Positions 1 through 7,644 of a stretch of 31,667 nucleotides of DNA are shown in pieces; within the stretch, counting starts at the first letter, position 1, and every line of letters begins with the position of its first letter. The stretch lies in NCBI GenBank assembly GCA_034180345.1, contig JAXFOQ010000015.1, forward strand, positions 1 through 31,667, read 5' to 3'. Both the position numbers and the translations under genes were made by a program. The stretch comes from RGIG5681 sp034180345. GTDB lineage: Bacteria > Bacillota_I > Bacilli_A > Erysipelotrichales > Erysipelotrichaceae. The notes under the pieces were generated by a model. The model was not told the origin of the DNA. It was given only the letters and a program-made list of their open reading frames with translations, and made no database searches.

Positions 1-915
1 GAAATAGTTCTCTACCATTTCATTGGGTGTTCTAAAACCTAACACTCTTCTTGCTATATTGTTTGTTCTTGTTCTATATCTTTCAAATGATTTGTACATC
101 TCTTCTTCACTTCTAAATCTTCTTCTGCCGTAGAATAGTTCGTTGTCTATTTTATGACTCCTTTCTACTACTCCATTTTGCCATGGGGAATATGGTCTTG
201 TTCTCATGTGTTCTATTCCTAAACTTTTCATTACTCTTTCAAATAGTGATTCCTTTTGTTCTCTATCATTACAAAATTCTCTTCCATTATCTGTCTGTAT
301 TGTTTTTATCTTGAATCCTATCTCTTTTTCTAATGTCTTTAACATCTTTGATGTTTCATATGTGCTATGTTCTTTTATTAACTTTAATACTCTTTTTCGA
401 CTGTATAAATCGATTGCTGTTATCTGGTAGTATTTTTCACAATTACTCTTAAATCCTATACATTCTACCGGTACATATTTTACATCTATCTGAACATATT
501 CTCCAGGATAGCTACCTTTCAATGGTTGATATTTACTTTTGGGATAGCTTGTGTGTTTTGGCTTTTCATAGTTCTTGAATTTCTTTATTTGTTTACACAT
601 GGATTCGTAGCTTCGTTTGTATCCTGCTTCTATGCTTTTTCTATATACTTGTGCCAGTCCTTCGTGTTTATGTCTTTGGTATTTTTTCTGTATTAATTTG
701 ATTTCTACTTCGCTATGTTGATTTGGATGTTTATGTGGTCGTCTTGATTTGTTTGCTAATGATTGAACTGTTCCATCGTATTTTTTTCTCCATCGTTGTA
801 CTTGTTGTCTGCTTGTTTCGTATCTTCTTGCTGCTTTTGCATTATTATCATATTTTATTGCATATTCAACTACTTTGTGGCGAAATTTCATTTCTTCTGT
901 TATAATTAGTTTCAT
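1..915 (-). CDS. DDE transposase with HTH and rve integrase core, 3' end outside window
   Basis: The open frame has an ATG at 915 and 305 codons to the window edge without a stop. The N-terminal 60 residues form a helix-turn-helix domain (AARRYETSRQQVQRW near residues 28-42) of the IS481/IS3 OrfA type. The rest is an integrase catalytic core. The DDE triad is visible as D144 (VQIDVKYVP), D209 (TIQTDNG) and E251 (SPWQNGVVERSH). HTH and core are fused in one frame, which favours IS481 over two-frame IS3 elements. The protein cuts and joins element ends during transposition. The ribosome site GAGAGAGG lies about 13 nt before the ATG, in the 3' arm of a hairpin described separately. The frame is intact as far as it can be seen. 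Family assignment between IS481 and IS3 is less sure than the DDE transposase call. Confidence 0.88.
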   Translation of the reverse strand, partial: MKLIITEEMKFRHKVVEYAIKYDNNAKAARRYETSRQQVQRWRKKYDGTVQSLANKSRRPHKHPNQHSEVEIKLIQKKYQRHKHEGLAQVYRKSIEAGYKRSYESMCKQIKKFKNYEKPKHTSYPKSKYQPLKGSYPGEYVQIDVKYVPVECIGFKSNCEKYYQITAIDLYSRKRVLKLIKEHSTYETSKMLKTLEKEIGFKIKTIQTDNGREFCNDREQKESLFERVMKSLGIEHMRTRPYSPWQNGVVERSHKIDNELFYGRRRFRSEEEMYKSFERYRTRTNNIARRVLGFRTPNEMVENYF

Positions 916-980
916 ATAGAAAGCCTCTCTCTGATAATTTTGGTTTGTCGTTAAACTTATTTTACCAGATGGCTTTCTAT
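916..980 (-). promoter_or_regulatory. Hairpin upstream of transposase, likely read-through protection
   Basis: A perfect 10-bp inverted repeat pairs 916-925 (ATAGAAAGCC) with 971-980 (GGCTTTCTAT). Its inner arm begins directly before the transposase ATG and ends beside the GAGAGAGG ribosome site. A -10-like TAAAAT (minus strand, 959-964) lies in the loop, so a native transcript would start near 952 and lack the 5' arm. A transcript from outside the element would carry both arms and hide the ribosome site. This layout is known from IS10 and IS50; here it is inferred from sequence only. Confidence 0.45.
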
Positions 981-1021
981 TTTTTTAGTTTTTTGTCACA
1001 TATCTATTATCTCTCAACATA

Positions 1022-1219
1022 GTGAGCCAATTTATATTCGACTTACTAACCGCATACCTCCATATAGCATCTTTAACTAAAATATTAGTCAATAAGATGA
1101 TAATGGCTTCAACTATTAAAATTAAAAATAATTTTTTGTTTTTTATTTTAAACCTCACTTATAAGAAATTAATAAATATAAATACCTATAACTTTTCTAG
1201 GTATAAAAACGGAGATTGA
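1022..1219 (+). pseudogene. Possible membrane-protein fragment beside the IS end
   Basis: A 65-codon open frame begins with GTG directly next to the inferred IS end. It is hydrophobic and ends in a Lys/Asn-rich tail. It has no ribosome site and its only start codon abuts the IS, so it could be the tail of a gene cut by the insertion. It could equally be chance in AT-rich DNA. I recognise no family. Confidence 0.15.
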
Positions 1220-1274
1220 AAATATTTATAATTAATTTTCATCATATGAAATATAGGAGGAAAGTGTAAAATAT

Positions 1275-1425
1275 ATGAAAAAGTTATTAATATCTATTTT
1301 ATTTGTTTTAATATCTTTTACTTTATTTACTATAAATGTTGGTGCTATTAAAGTAAAAAAATAATGATATAAGCAGTAATTGTGATATTAAAGATTTTGA
1401 TTATGAAAATATAAATAAAAAATAA
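1275..1425 (+). pseudogene. Frameshifted remnant of a small secreted protein gene
   Basis: The ATG at 1275 is preceded by AGGAGG at 1255-1260, with long spacing of 14 nt. It opens a typical signal peptide: MKKLL, a hydrophobic core, then VGAIK as a plausible cleavage region. The frame stops at 1362-1364 after 29 codons, just behind a run of seven A. Removing one A from the run restores an open frame of 22 more codons, Asp- and Asn-rich, ending with TAA at 1423-1425. Two readings are possible: a decayed secreted protein with a slipped A-run, or a sequencing error in the run. Even repaired, the product would be only about 50 residues, so the 3' part may also be lost. Confidence 0.4.
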
Positions 1426-1436
1426 TTATACTGTTA

Positions 1437-1487
1437 GAACCGCTTTAGAGTGCGAGTAAGCAAACCTCGGAAGTGGAGGGTGGGTTC
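1437..1487. other. Compact GC-richer element able to fold as a three-way junction
   Basis: Within very AT-rich DNA, 1437-1487 is clearly richer in G and C. It can fold as an outer stem GAACC (1437-1441) with GGTTC (1483-1487), enclosing a hairpin GCTT/AAGC (1442-1445 with 1458-1461) and a hairpin CCTC/GAGG (1465-1468 with 1476-1479, 7-nt loop). The stems are short, 4-5 bp. I do not recognise an RNA family. It could be a small RNA, a mobile-element remnant or chance. Nothing else gene-like is visible in 1488-1849. Confidence 0.25.
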
Positions 1488-1849
1488 ATAGGTATAAAAT
1501 CATATCTTCTTATTTTGATAATATATAAATAAAAATAGATACATAAGTTTTATCTTAATGGCATTTTTATAAAAAAATAAAATGTTAAACAATTCAAAGC
1601 GATTCTCAAATATAGTTTATAACCATTTCCTCCTAAAAGCATATATTTAAATAAATAATCACCATAGTCAAATAAGAAGCTATAAATATTGCTAAAAAGC
1701 TAACATTATATATGTCAAACTGAATAATTATTCATAAATAAATATTTTATCTTTATTAAATATATTTATTTTAAGACTGGTATAAGATACTTTATCTAAA
1801 AAATTATTGTTCAATATATTTTTATTCACCTTATAGATTTATACATAAT

Positions 1850-1891
1850 AAAACAGATGATAATAGCTTAATTTCTATTTTCATCTGTTTT
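1850..1891 (-). terminator. Terminator of the PTS transporter gene
   Basis: An 11-bp stem pairs AAAACAGATGA (1850-1860) with TCATCTGTTTT (1881-1891), with further AATAG/CTATT pairing inside the loop. It lies 29 nt past the stop of the minus-strand PTS gene. On that strand the stem is followed by TTTTATTAT, so it fits a weak intrinsic terminator. Confidence 0.65.
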
Positions 1892-1920
1892 AGTTTTCAT
1901 AGTTTTATAATAATTTAATA

Positions 1921-3507
1921 TCAATCAATTCCTAAAATATCTTTTACAGCAGTAGTAATTGCCCCGACTTTAACGCCATAGATAATTTGATAACTTGTAC
2001 CACTATGCACACAACCGATAGCCTCCAAATACTTAGTCCAAGCACCATCTTCAACAACTTTAGTTTCATCTTTAACCTTAACTCTAAGTCTTGTCGCACA
2101 ACAAGTTACCGATTCAATATTTTCGATACCGCCAAAAGCTTCTACAATCATATTTTCAAGCTTATTCTTGTGATTTTCTTCTTTAATTTGTTGATATTCT
2201 TTTTTGTTCATCAATTTAATATCTTCATCTTTGCCGCGACCCGGAGTTTTAATATTTAATTTTTCAATTACAAACTTAAAGGCAAGATAATAAACTGCAA
2301 ATGTTAATGGTAGTAAATAAATCAATGACATAATATGAACTTTATTAGGTTGGAATAAATTTGGAATCATAAAAAATAAAGCATTACCATTGATTGATAC
2401 TTTAGTAAGTTCAGTTAAAACATAACAGATACCACAAAGTGGCGCATAGACTAACCAATATAAAATTGGTGATGCAAATAAGAAAGTATATTCAATCGGT
2501 TCTGAAATGCCGACCAAAGCAAGAGTAAGCACTGCTGGTACAAGTAATGATGCTACTTTTTTACGATTTTCAGGTCTTGCACATTTATACATGGCAAAGG
2601 CTGCACCCGGAAGTCCTGCAAGCTGGAATAAAACTCTGCCCGTAGTAAAATTTCTTACTATATATCCTGTAGCACTGGCTGAATTAGCTTGTCCTACAAT
2701 AATATTTCTAACCCCCTCATAAACAACACCATCAATCGCCATCTTACCTCCAACTGCTGAATATTCAATTGGAAAAGCAATTAAATGGTGAATACCAAAT
2801 GGTAACAACGCCTTATCAATAAAGCCAAATAACCATGTTCCAAAATATCCTGATGTAGTAATTAAATGAGTAACAGATTGTAATAATTGTGCAATCAATG
2901 GCCATATATAATATGTAACAATACCTAAAGGTATAGCACATAAACTGACCATAATAATGACAAATTTAGTTCCTTGAAAAAATGCAAACATGGAATTAAA
3001 TTTAGTTTCACAGAATTTATTATGTAATAATCCTGCACAAAGACCCGCGATAATACCACTGAAAATTCCCATATTAAAGGTAAATTTTCCTGCAAAAATA
3101 TCCCACAAAGCATTAAAATTCAATGCTGCCTCTTGTGAATAACCATTTTTAACTAAAGCTTCGACTGTTGTAGTTTCAGCAGTCCATCCTTGTTTGGCTG
3201 CATATGTTCCAATACAAGTGATAAAACAAAAAAACATCACTATTCCCGCGAAAGCTGCCCATCCTTTCTCTTTTTTAGCCAAAGTAAAGGAAATGCCAAC
3301 CGCAAACCATAAAGGTAGATAATTCATAAAAGTAAAACCCATTGATGTAAACATTCCAAAAATGGTATTAACTATATTATCACCCTTAACCATATAATTA
3401 GTTACGGCAGCTCCGATACCAACATAAAAACCTACAAGTACCAAGAGAATAATAGGTACCATCATCGCACCAGCAAATGATTGAAGTTTTTCTTGAATCT
3501 TTTTCAT
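1921..3507 (-). CDS. PTS sugar transporter, IIC-IIB fusion, glucose/alpha-glucoside superfamily
   Basis: This 528-residue membrane protein imports and phosphorylates a sugar by the phosphoenolpyruvate phosphotransferase system. Residues 1 to about 420 form the multi-spanning IIC domain, with the family's GxHH-like segment (LLPFGIHHLIAFPIEY) and an ISEPIEYTF substrate motif. Residues from about 453 form a IIB domain with the phosphorylation site CATRLR; the acceptor is Cys470. No IIA domain is attached, so phosphate must come from a IIA encoded elsewhere. The arrangement matches the alpha-glucoside/maltose IIBC subfamily, but no 6-phospho-glucosidase is nearby, so the substrate remains open. 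The ribosome site GGAGGG precedes the ATG. The gene is divergent from a PRD regulator, and a cre site lies 34-47 nt upstream of the start, which suggests CcpA-mediated glucose repression. Confidence 0.9.
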   Translation of the reverse strand: MKKIQEKLQSFAGAMMVPIILLVLVGFYVGIGAAVTNYMVKGDNIVNTIFGMFTSMGFTFMNYLPLWFAVGISFTLAKKEKGWAAFAGIVMFFCFITCIGTYAAKQGWTAETTTVEALVKNGYSQEAALNFNALWDIFAGKFTFNMGIFSGIIAGLCAGLLHNKFCETKFNSMFAFFQGTKFVIIMVSLCAIPLGIVTYYIWPLIAQLLQSVTHLITTSGYFGTWLFGFIDKALLPFGIHHLIAFPIEYSAVGGKMAIDGVVYEGVRNIIVGQANSASATGYIVRNFTTGRVLFQLAGLPGAAFAMYKCARPENRKKVASLLVPAVLTLALVGISEPIEYTFLFASPILYWLVYAPLCGICYVLTELTKVSINGNALFFMIPNLFQPNKVHIMSLIYLLPLTFAVYYLAFKFVIEKLNIKTPGRGKDEDIKLMNKKEYQQIKEENHKNKLENMIVEAFGGIENIESVTCCATRLRVKVKDETKVVEDGAWTKYLEAIGCVHSGTSYQIIYGVKVGAITTAVKDILGID

Positions 3508-3540
3508 AAATTCTTCCCTCCATTATTTAAAGTCTATCAA

Positions 3541-3554
3541 AGAAATCGCTTACA
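3541..3554 (-). promoter_or_regulatory. cre site (CcpA operator) for the PTS gene
   Basis: AGAAATCGCTTACA matches the Bacillota cre consensus TGNAANCGNNNNCA at all defined positions but the first. It lies between the divergent PTS and regulator genes, 34 nt from the PTS start, where bound CcpA would block transcription. The match is direct; the regulatory role is inferred. Confidence 0.6.
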
Positions 3555-3582
3555 CTTTTATTGATAATATTACACTTTATTG
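3550..3582. promoter_or_regulatory. Two direct repeats, candidate regulator binding sites
   Basis: TTACACTTTTATTG (3550-3563) and TTACACTTTATTG (3570-3582) are near-identical and start 20 nt apart, so both would face the same side of the helix. They sit between the divergent PTS and regulator promoters and partly overlap the cre site. Tandem in-phase repeats suit a dimeric activator such as the adjacent PRD protein. Confidence 0.4.
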
Positions 3583-3583
3583 T

Positions 3584-3597
3584 GGCAAATATATACA
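3584..3597 (+). promoter_or_regulatory. 14-nt motif shared with the dehydrogenase operon, copy 1
   Basis: GGCAAATATATACA occurs here and again at 6380-6393, both in intergenic DNA of this locus. This copy occupies the -35 position of the regulator gene, ten bases ahead of its -10 box, where no good -35 hexamer is seen. It is a candidate operator for the PRD regulator. Confidence 0.4.
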
Positions 3598-3607
3598 AAA
3601 TACATAG

Positions 3608-3613
3608 TATAAT
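3608..3613 (+). promoter_or_regulatory. -10 box of the PRD regulator gene
   Basis: TATAAT lies 7 nt before the ATG at 3621. Transcription would begin almost at the start codon, predicting a leaderless mRNA. The -35 region is poor and is covered by the shared 14-nt motif. Confidence 0.5.
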
Positions 3614-3620
3614 ATTCTTA

Positions 3621-5117
3621 ATGAAAACCAATATTTATTTGCTCGCAAAGTTGATGTTAATGGAAAAAAATATTTTTACCTATAATGATATTGCCCTAAA
3701 GGCAAATATTTCCAACAAAACCATCAGAAATAATATAAAAACTATTGCCGATTTCCTCAATACCTATAAATTAAATGTTAAGAAAAGTCCTGGTGTCGGT
3801 ATTAAAATTATTGGTGATAAACTAAATAAACTTCAGTGTTATAAAGATTGTGAACAAAAAATATTGACCTCTAATAAAATCCCTTCTAAGATCAGACAAA
3901 ATATTATTGCTTACTTATTGTTAAACGGTAACAGAAAAGTAACTATAAGTTACTTAGAAAAACAATTATTTATCACCAGACCAAGCATATATAATGATCT
4001 TAAATTTATTGAAACCTTTTTTAATAAATATAATATCCATATTAATAAAACACGTAAGAATGGATTTGCTTTAGTTGCAGGTGAAAAACGAATCAGACAT
4101 TGTTTATTAGATCTTTCATTTAAATTAAATAATGATAGTATTGATAATTATACTATTGTCGGTCAAATTATTGATTTTATTAAAATTATTGAAATTAACA
4201 GTAAATACTATAATCATATTAAAGAATTTATCAATCAAGCTGCCAAAGCTTCCAATACTAGCATTACATCAAGTGATTTAAATAGAGCTATCATTTTTAT
4301 GATTGTTGGTTTTGAACGAATCAAAAATCATCACTATGTAACGATAAATCCTAACACTATAAATAAAATTAAAAATAAAGAATTAGCTTATTTTATCAAA
4401 AATAATCTAAGTAAACTTGCTAAAAAATTTATATTGGAAATAAACGATGAAGAAACCACATATATCAGTGCTCAACTAAGTGCTTATATGACCGCAAGTT
4501 TGGAAGACTTATTAAAAGAATCGAGCAATCCTGAATTACTAATAAAAATCATTAATAATTTTTATAATCAGTTAAAGACCAAAATTATGCTTATTGATGA
4601 TTCAATATTCAAAACAAATCTCTTTCCTTTTTTAGAAAAGACCATGCAAAAATTTAATTTTGACTACGATTGTTATAACCCTAATACACCAATTATTAAA
4701 AAACAATATCCCGAATTATTTAAATTAGCAACACTTATTAATATTGAAATACATAAATATATCAATACCACATTACCCGATGATGCTCTGGCAACCATCA
4801 CTTTACTATTGGCTAGCTTTCAAGAAAAATATATTACAAAAATAAAGTGTTTCTATTTAAGCAAAGAGCATCCATTTAAACAACAACTAACTCTAAATAT
4901 TTTAAATAATAATCTTGCAAATATTGATATTTATTTGGTGGAAGATGAGGAAAGCGTTGATTATAACTACGATTTAATTTTAAGCACTGTTGATAATCTT
5001 AAATTCCACAAAAATGTCATAAACATTCCTGCAATTATCAATGATGAATTTATCTTGTTGCTTAATGAAAAATTAAAAGAAATTCGTAATCAAAAACGTA
5101 TATCTTTTATTAGATAA
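3621..5117 (+). CDS. BglG/MtlR-family PRD transcriptional regulator
   Basis: The protein has an N-terminal winged helix-turn-helix (residues 10-60, TYNDIALKANISNKTIRNNI), a second HTH-like region near 105-160, two PTS regulation domains (about 180-290 and 315-405) and a C-terminal segment resembling EIIB-Gat. Such proteins are DNA-binding activators whose PRDs are normally phosphorylated on His by PTS components. The second PRD seems to have Asn where the first conserved His is expected (FKTNLFPFLEK) and Leu where the second is (TITLLLASF), and the EIIB-like tail shows no phospho-Cys. I chose the ATG at 3621 rather than an in-frame ATG at 3561, because the promoter lies between them. The gene is divergent from the PTS gene and overlaps the M29 gene tail to tail by 8 bp. 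It likely controls this sugar locus. Confidence 0.8.
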   Translation: MKTNIYLLAKLMLMEKNIFTYNDIALKANISNKTIRNNIKTIADFLNTYKLNVKKSPGVGIKIIGDKLNKLQCYKDCEQKILTSNKIPSKIRQNIIAYLLLNGNRKVTISYLEKQLFITRPSIYNDLKFIETFFNKYNIHINKTRKNGFALVAGEKRIRHCLLDLSFKLNNDSIDNYTIVGQIIDFIKIIEINSKYYNHIKEFINQAAKASNTSITSSDLNRAIIFMIVGFERIKNHHYVTINPNTINKIKNKELAYFIKNNLSKLAKKFILEINDEETTYISAQLSAYMTASLEDLLKESSNPELLIKIINNFYNQLKTKIMLIDDSIFKTNLFPFLEKTMQKFNFDYDCYNPNTPIIKKQYPELFKLATLINIEIHKYINTTLPDDALATITLLLASFQEKYITKIKCFYLSKEHPFKQQLTLNILNNNLANIDIYLVEDEESVDYNYDLILSTVDNLKFHKNVINIPAIINDEFILLLNEKLKEIRNQKRISFIR

Positions 5118-6321
5118 CCCAATTACCATCAATGATAATATCGTGATATCTACCTTTGCTATCAATGCCTTTAATATTAATATATTCAGTCCCAAACATC
5201 ATATCCACATGAATATTGGCATAATTTAATTCATACATATTAAATGATTCTTGATTATAAGCAATTTTCTGATTTAAACTGCAGGGATAGGCTGAGCCCA
5301 AGGCTAAATGACAGGCAGCATTCTCATCAAGTAATGTAGTATTAAATAAAATACCACTTTTTGATATTTCAGTAACTCCTGGTAATATTGCTATTTCTCC
5401 GACATACTTACTGTTATCGTCATAATTAATAATAGCTTTTAAAGTTCCAGCATTTACTTCAGCGCCACTTTCAATGGCCTCTCCATCAACAAACTTTAAA
5501 TAAAAATCATCAATCATAATATTCTTATACCATAATGGTTTAGAATTTTTAAAATAACCATTAACACCGAAACGTTTCGGGGCAGTAAATACTTCTTGAG
5601 TAGGAAAATTGGGCATATATCTGATTCCCTTATCAGTAATCTCACAGCCACCGGTCCATTTATGATTATCTATAAGTTCAACCATCAATGATGTCTTACC
5701 ATCTTCAAAACTAAGAAAACGATATTGTTTTTCATTCAAATATTTAACATAATGTTGAATATCAGCAATGCGTTTATTCCAAAGTTCAACAGGATTTAAT
5801 TGATCTGCAAGAGTAATTTTAAAATAAACATCCCATAATTTATTTAAACTATCTTCACTAAAAATAATATCCGCCCAATATTTAGTCGGGATCACAGTCT
5901 TGCAAGATATAACATTACCTTTATTACGTTTCTTAATTTTAAATTCTTGATTCAATTCAGCAATCAAAGCATTGAGTTGATTTAGATAATCAATATTTTT
6001 ACAATTTATATTTTCAATTCCGGCTCTCAACTCCAAATAAACACAATCATCATTTAAAGTTTTAATTTTATCAGTATATACTTCTTTGAGTTTGTTTATA
6101 TAATTTTGATGATGGTAGTCAGGTTTATCAACTAAAACACTTAGATCATCCCATTCATAAACATATACCTTAGCCTCATATTCTTTAATGGCCTTTTTCT
6201 TAATTAAAAGTCCTAAATCATGATGTTCAAGCGGTATTGTTAAAAATAAATGTTGATATTTCTGAAGATTAACACCATTTTTTAAATAAATATCTATTAA
6301 ATTGTTTAATTTATCATTCAT
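5110..6321 (-). CDS. M29 family metallo-aminopeptidase (AmpS/PepS/AmpT type)
   Basis: This 403-residue cytosolic enzyme removes N-terminal amino acids from peptides. All metal ligands of the M29 family are visible: Glu243 (TQEVFTAP), Glu309 (YVGEIAILP), His338 and Tyr345 (ENAACHLALGSAYP), His371 and Asp373 (IHVDMMFG). Their spacing is that of known family members, and the length is normal. The last 8 bp overlap the 3' end of the convergent PRD regulator gene, with no room for a terminator. A TATAAT lies 6 nt before the ATG and no ribosome site is present, so the mRNA may be leaderless. The gene sits between parts of a carbohydrate locus; a functional link to that locus is not evident. Confidence 0.92.
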   Translation of the reverse strand: MNDKLNNLIDIYLKNGVNLQKYQHLFLTIPLEHHDLGLLIKKKAIKEYEAKVYVYEWDDLSVLVDKPDYHHQNYINKLKEVYTDKIKTLNDDCVYLELRAGIENINCKNIDYLNQLNALIAELNQEFKIKKRNKGNVISCKTVIPTKYWADIIFSEDSLNKLWDVYFKITLADQLNPVELWNKRIADIQHYVKYLNEKQYRFLSFEDGKTSLMVELIDNHKWTGGCEITDKGIRYMPNFPTQEVFTAPKRFGVNGYFKNSKPLWYKNIMIDDFYLKFVDGEAIESGAEVNAGTLKAIINYDDNSKYVGEIAILPGVTEISKSGILFNTTLLDENAACHLALGSAYPCSLNQKIAYNQESFNMYELNYANIHVDMMFGTEYINIKGIDSKGRYHDIIIDGNWVI

Positions 6322-6327
6322 ACCTTA

Positions 6328-6333
6328 ATTATA
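6328..6333 (-). promoter_or_regulatory. -10 box of the M29 aminopeptidase gene
   Basis: TATAAT on the minus strand ends 6 nt before the ATG at 6321. Transcription would start at or next to the start codon. The -35 region (TATTCA at 17-bp spacing) is weak. Confidence 0.45.
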
Positions 6334-6379
6334 TACTTTGAAATTATCAATGAATATAATCTATTTACCATATAACTAA

Positions 6380-6393
6380 GGCAAATATATACA
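6380..6393 (+). promoter_or_regulatory. 14-nt motif shared with the PRD regulator, copy 2
   Basis: GGCAAATATATACA is identical to 3584-3597. It lies between the divergent aminopeptidase and dehydrogenase genes, about 60 nt upstream of the best -10 box of the dehydrogenase operon. Together the copies suggest that one regulator controls both promoters. Confidence 0.4.
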
Positions 6394-6454
6394 TGGTATA
6401 AAACTACCACATTTTTTTGGTATTATTCTAAAGCTAATTATCATTTTTTCGCAT

Positions 6455-6460
6455 TATAAT
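6455..6460 (+). promoter_or_regulatory. -10 box of the dehydrogenase-epimerase operon
   Basis: TATAAT lies 20 nt before the ATG at 6480 and leaves room for the AGGAGGT ribosome site. No good -35 hexamer is found at 16-18 bp spacing, which fits an activator-dependent promoter. Confidence 0.5.
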
Positions 6461-6479
6461 TTATATACAGGAGGTGCAT

Positions 6480-7634
6480 ATGAATTTCAATTATTATCAG
6501 CCAACCAAAATATATTTTGGTAAACATCAAATTGATGAACTACCTAAACATATATTGGAATACGGTAAAAAAGTGCTGATTGTTGGACCTTTAATGAATA
6601 AAGCAATAAGTGCGATGTTTAAAAAAACAGAAACCATTTTAAAAAATAACGATATTAAATTTAACTGTTTTTATGAGGTTGAAGCCAATCCTGCCACCAA
6701 GACAGTAGATAAACTTATTAATTTAATTAATGATTTTAAGCCTAATGCTTTAATTGCGATGGGCGGAGGCTCAGTTATAGATGTGGTAAAAATTGCAAGT
6801 ATTACCTATAATCTTAAAGATTTAAACTGGTACAAATTATTTAATACTTACTGTGATTTTAAAATCGAATATCCTAAGATTACCAAAAATAAACTGCCTA
6901 CAATTGCTATACCCACCACATCAGGCACTGGATCCGAATGCACACATGCTGCCGTTCTTACTGATGATAAGGGCATGAAATTAACTATTTTTCATCATCA
7001 AACATTTATTGAAAAAACAATCTTAGATCCTGGTTTAACCCTCAATTTACCAAAAACCTTAACTGCCGCCACAGCATTTGATGCCCTGTCACATTCTTTG
7101 GAATCATATCTAAGAAGTGATAATTATCTTTGCAACACCCTAGAACTTGAAGGCATCAAAAAAATCTTTACTTATCTTCCTAAAACACTTCAAAATAATA
7201 ATATTGAAAATCGTCAAGAATTGATGATGGCTGCCTGTTTTGGCGGTATTGCCCTTAGTAATTCAGGAGCCATGTTACCGCATCCGCTTTCAGAAATTAT
7301 CGGTAGTTTTATTAAAATAAATCATGGAGAGGCTCTAGCTTTGGTTTATCCAACATTTATAAAACACACTCTTAAGAAATATGAAGCTAAATATGCAAAA
7401 ATAGCCTATACCATTAATCCGTCAATACAAGATTTAAACCGTAAAGCTCAAGCTGATATTTTTTATCAAATGCTTTGTGAATTATGCCTAAAATGTAATT
7501 TAAATAAAAATATTAAAGATTATGAAAATAACCCGGATAAACTTAATAAAATTAAAAATTTTATCTTAGATTTAAAACTTCCAATGGAAGAAACGGAAAC
7601 TATTAAATTAATTATTGAAGATATATTCAGATAG
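6480..7634 (+). CDS. Iron-containing (group III) alcohol dehydrogenase
   Basis: This 384-residue NAD(P)-dependent enzyme interconverts an alcohol with an aldehyde or ketone. The nucleotide-binding loop GGGSVID is at 95-101. The four metal ligands of the family are present: Asp201 and His205 (FDALSHSLES), His268 (PHPLSE) and His282 (INHGEAL). PTTSGTGSE (145-153) is the usual active-site segment. Both the ATG at 6480 and a GTG at 6474 are in frame; the GTG lies inside the AGGAGGT ribosome site, so the ATG is correct. It is first in a four-gene plus-strand operon with an epimerase-like enzyme 10 nt downstream, so its substrate may be a sugar alcohol or phosphorylated polyol rather than a fermentation alcohol. 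That substrate idea is inference. Confidence 0.9.
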   Translation: MNFNYYQPTKIYFGKHQIDELPKHILEYGKKVLIVGPLMNKAISAMFKKTETILKNNDIKFNCFYEVEANPATKTVDKLINLINDFKPNALIAMGGGSVIDVVKIASITYNLKDLNWYKLFNTYCDFKIEYPKITKNKLPTIAIPTTSGTGSECTHAAVLTDDKGMKLTIFHHQTFIEKTILDPGLTLNLPKTLTAATAFDALSHSLESYLRSDNYLCNTLELEGIKKIFTYLPKTLQNNNIENRQELMMAACFGGIALSNSGAMLPHPLSEIIGSFIKINHGEALALVYPTFIKHTLKKYEAKYAKIAYTINPSIQDLNRKAQADIFYQMLCELCLKCNLNKNIKDYENNPDKLNKIKNFILDLKLPMEETETIKLIIEDIFR

Positions 7635-7644
7635 GAGAAAAAAT

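Larger units (their letters stand above)
1..1019 (-). mobile_element. Insertion sequence, IS481/IS3-like, partial (left part outside window)
   Basis: A transposase gene fills 1-915 on the minus strand and runs off the left edge. Upstream of its start lies a 65-nt hairpin region and then TGTTGAGAGATAATAG, read on the minus strand from about 1019. IS481-family ends commonly begin with TGT, so I place the outer end near 1019. That boundary is inference because the other end, and therefore the terminal inverted repeat and target duplication, are not visible. Confidence 0.6.

Noticed and set aside
1437..1487. Possible T-box leader, because AGGGTGG resembles the T-box core
   Set aside because: The T-box core needs AGGGTGGNACC within a long leader ahead of an aminoacyl-tRNA or amino-acid gene; here the element is about 50 nt and no such gene follows. 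GCAAACC recalls a c-di-GMP riboswitch but the rest of that motif is missing.
1500..1849. AT-rich stretch with small palindromes such as GAATAATTATTC
   Set aside because: Base composition alone makes such palindromes common; no gene, ribosome site or conserved motif supports a feature.
6474..6479. GTG start six bases upstream for the dehydrogenase
   Set aside because: The GTG lies inside the AGGAGGT ribosome site that serves the ATG at 6480.
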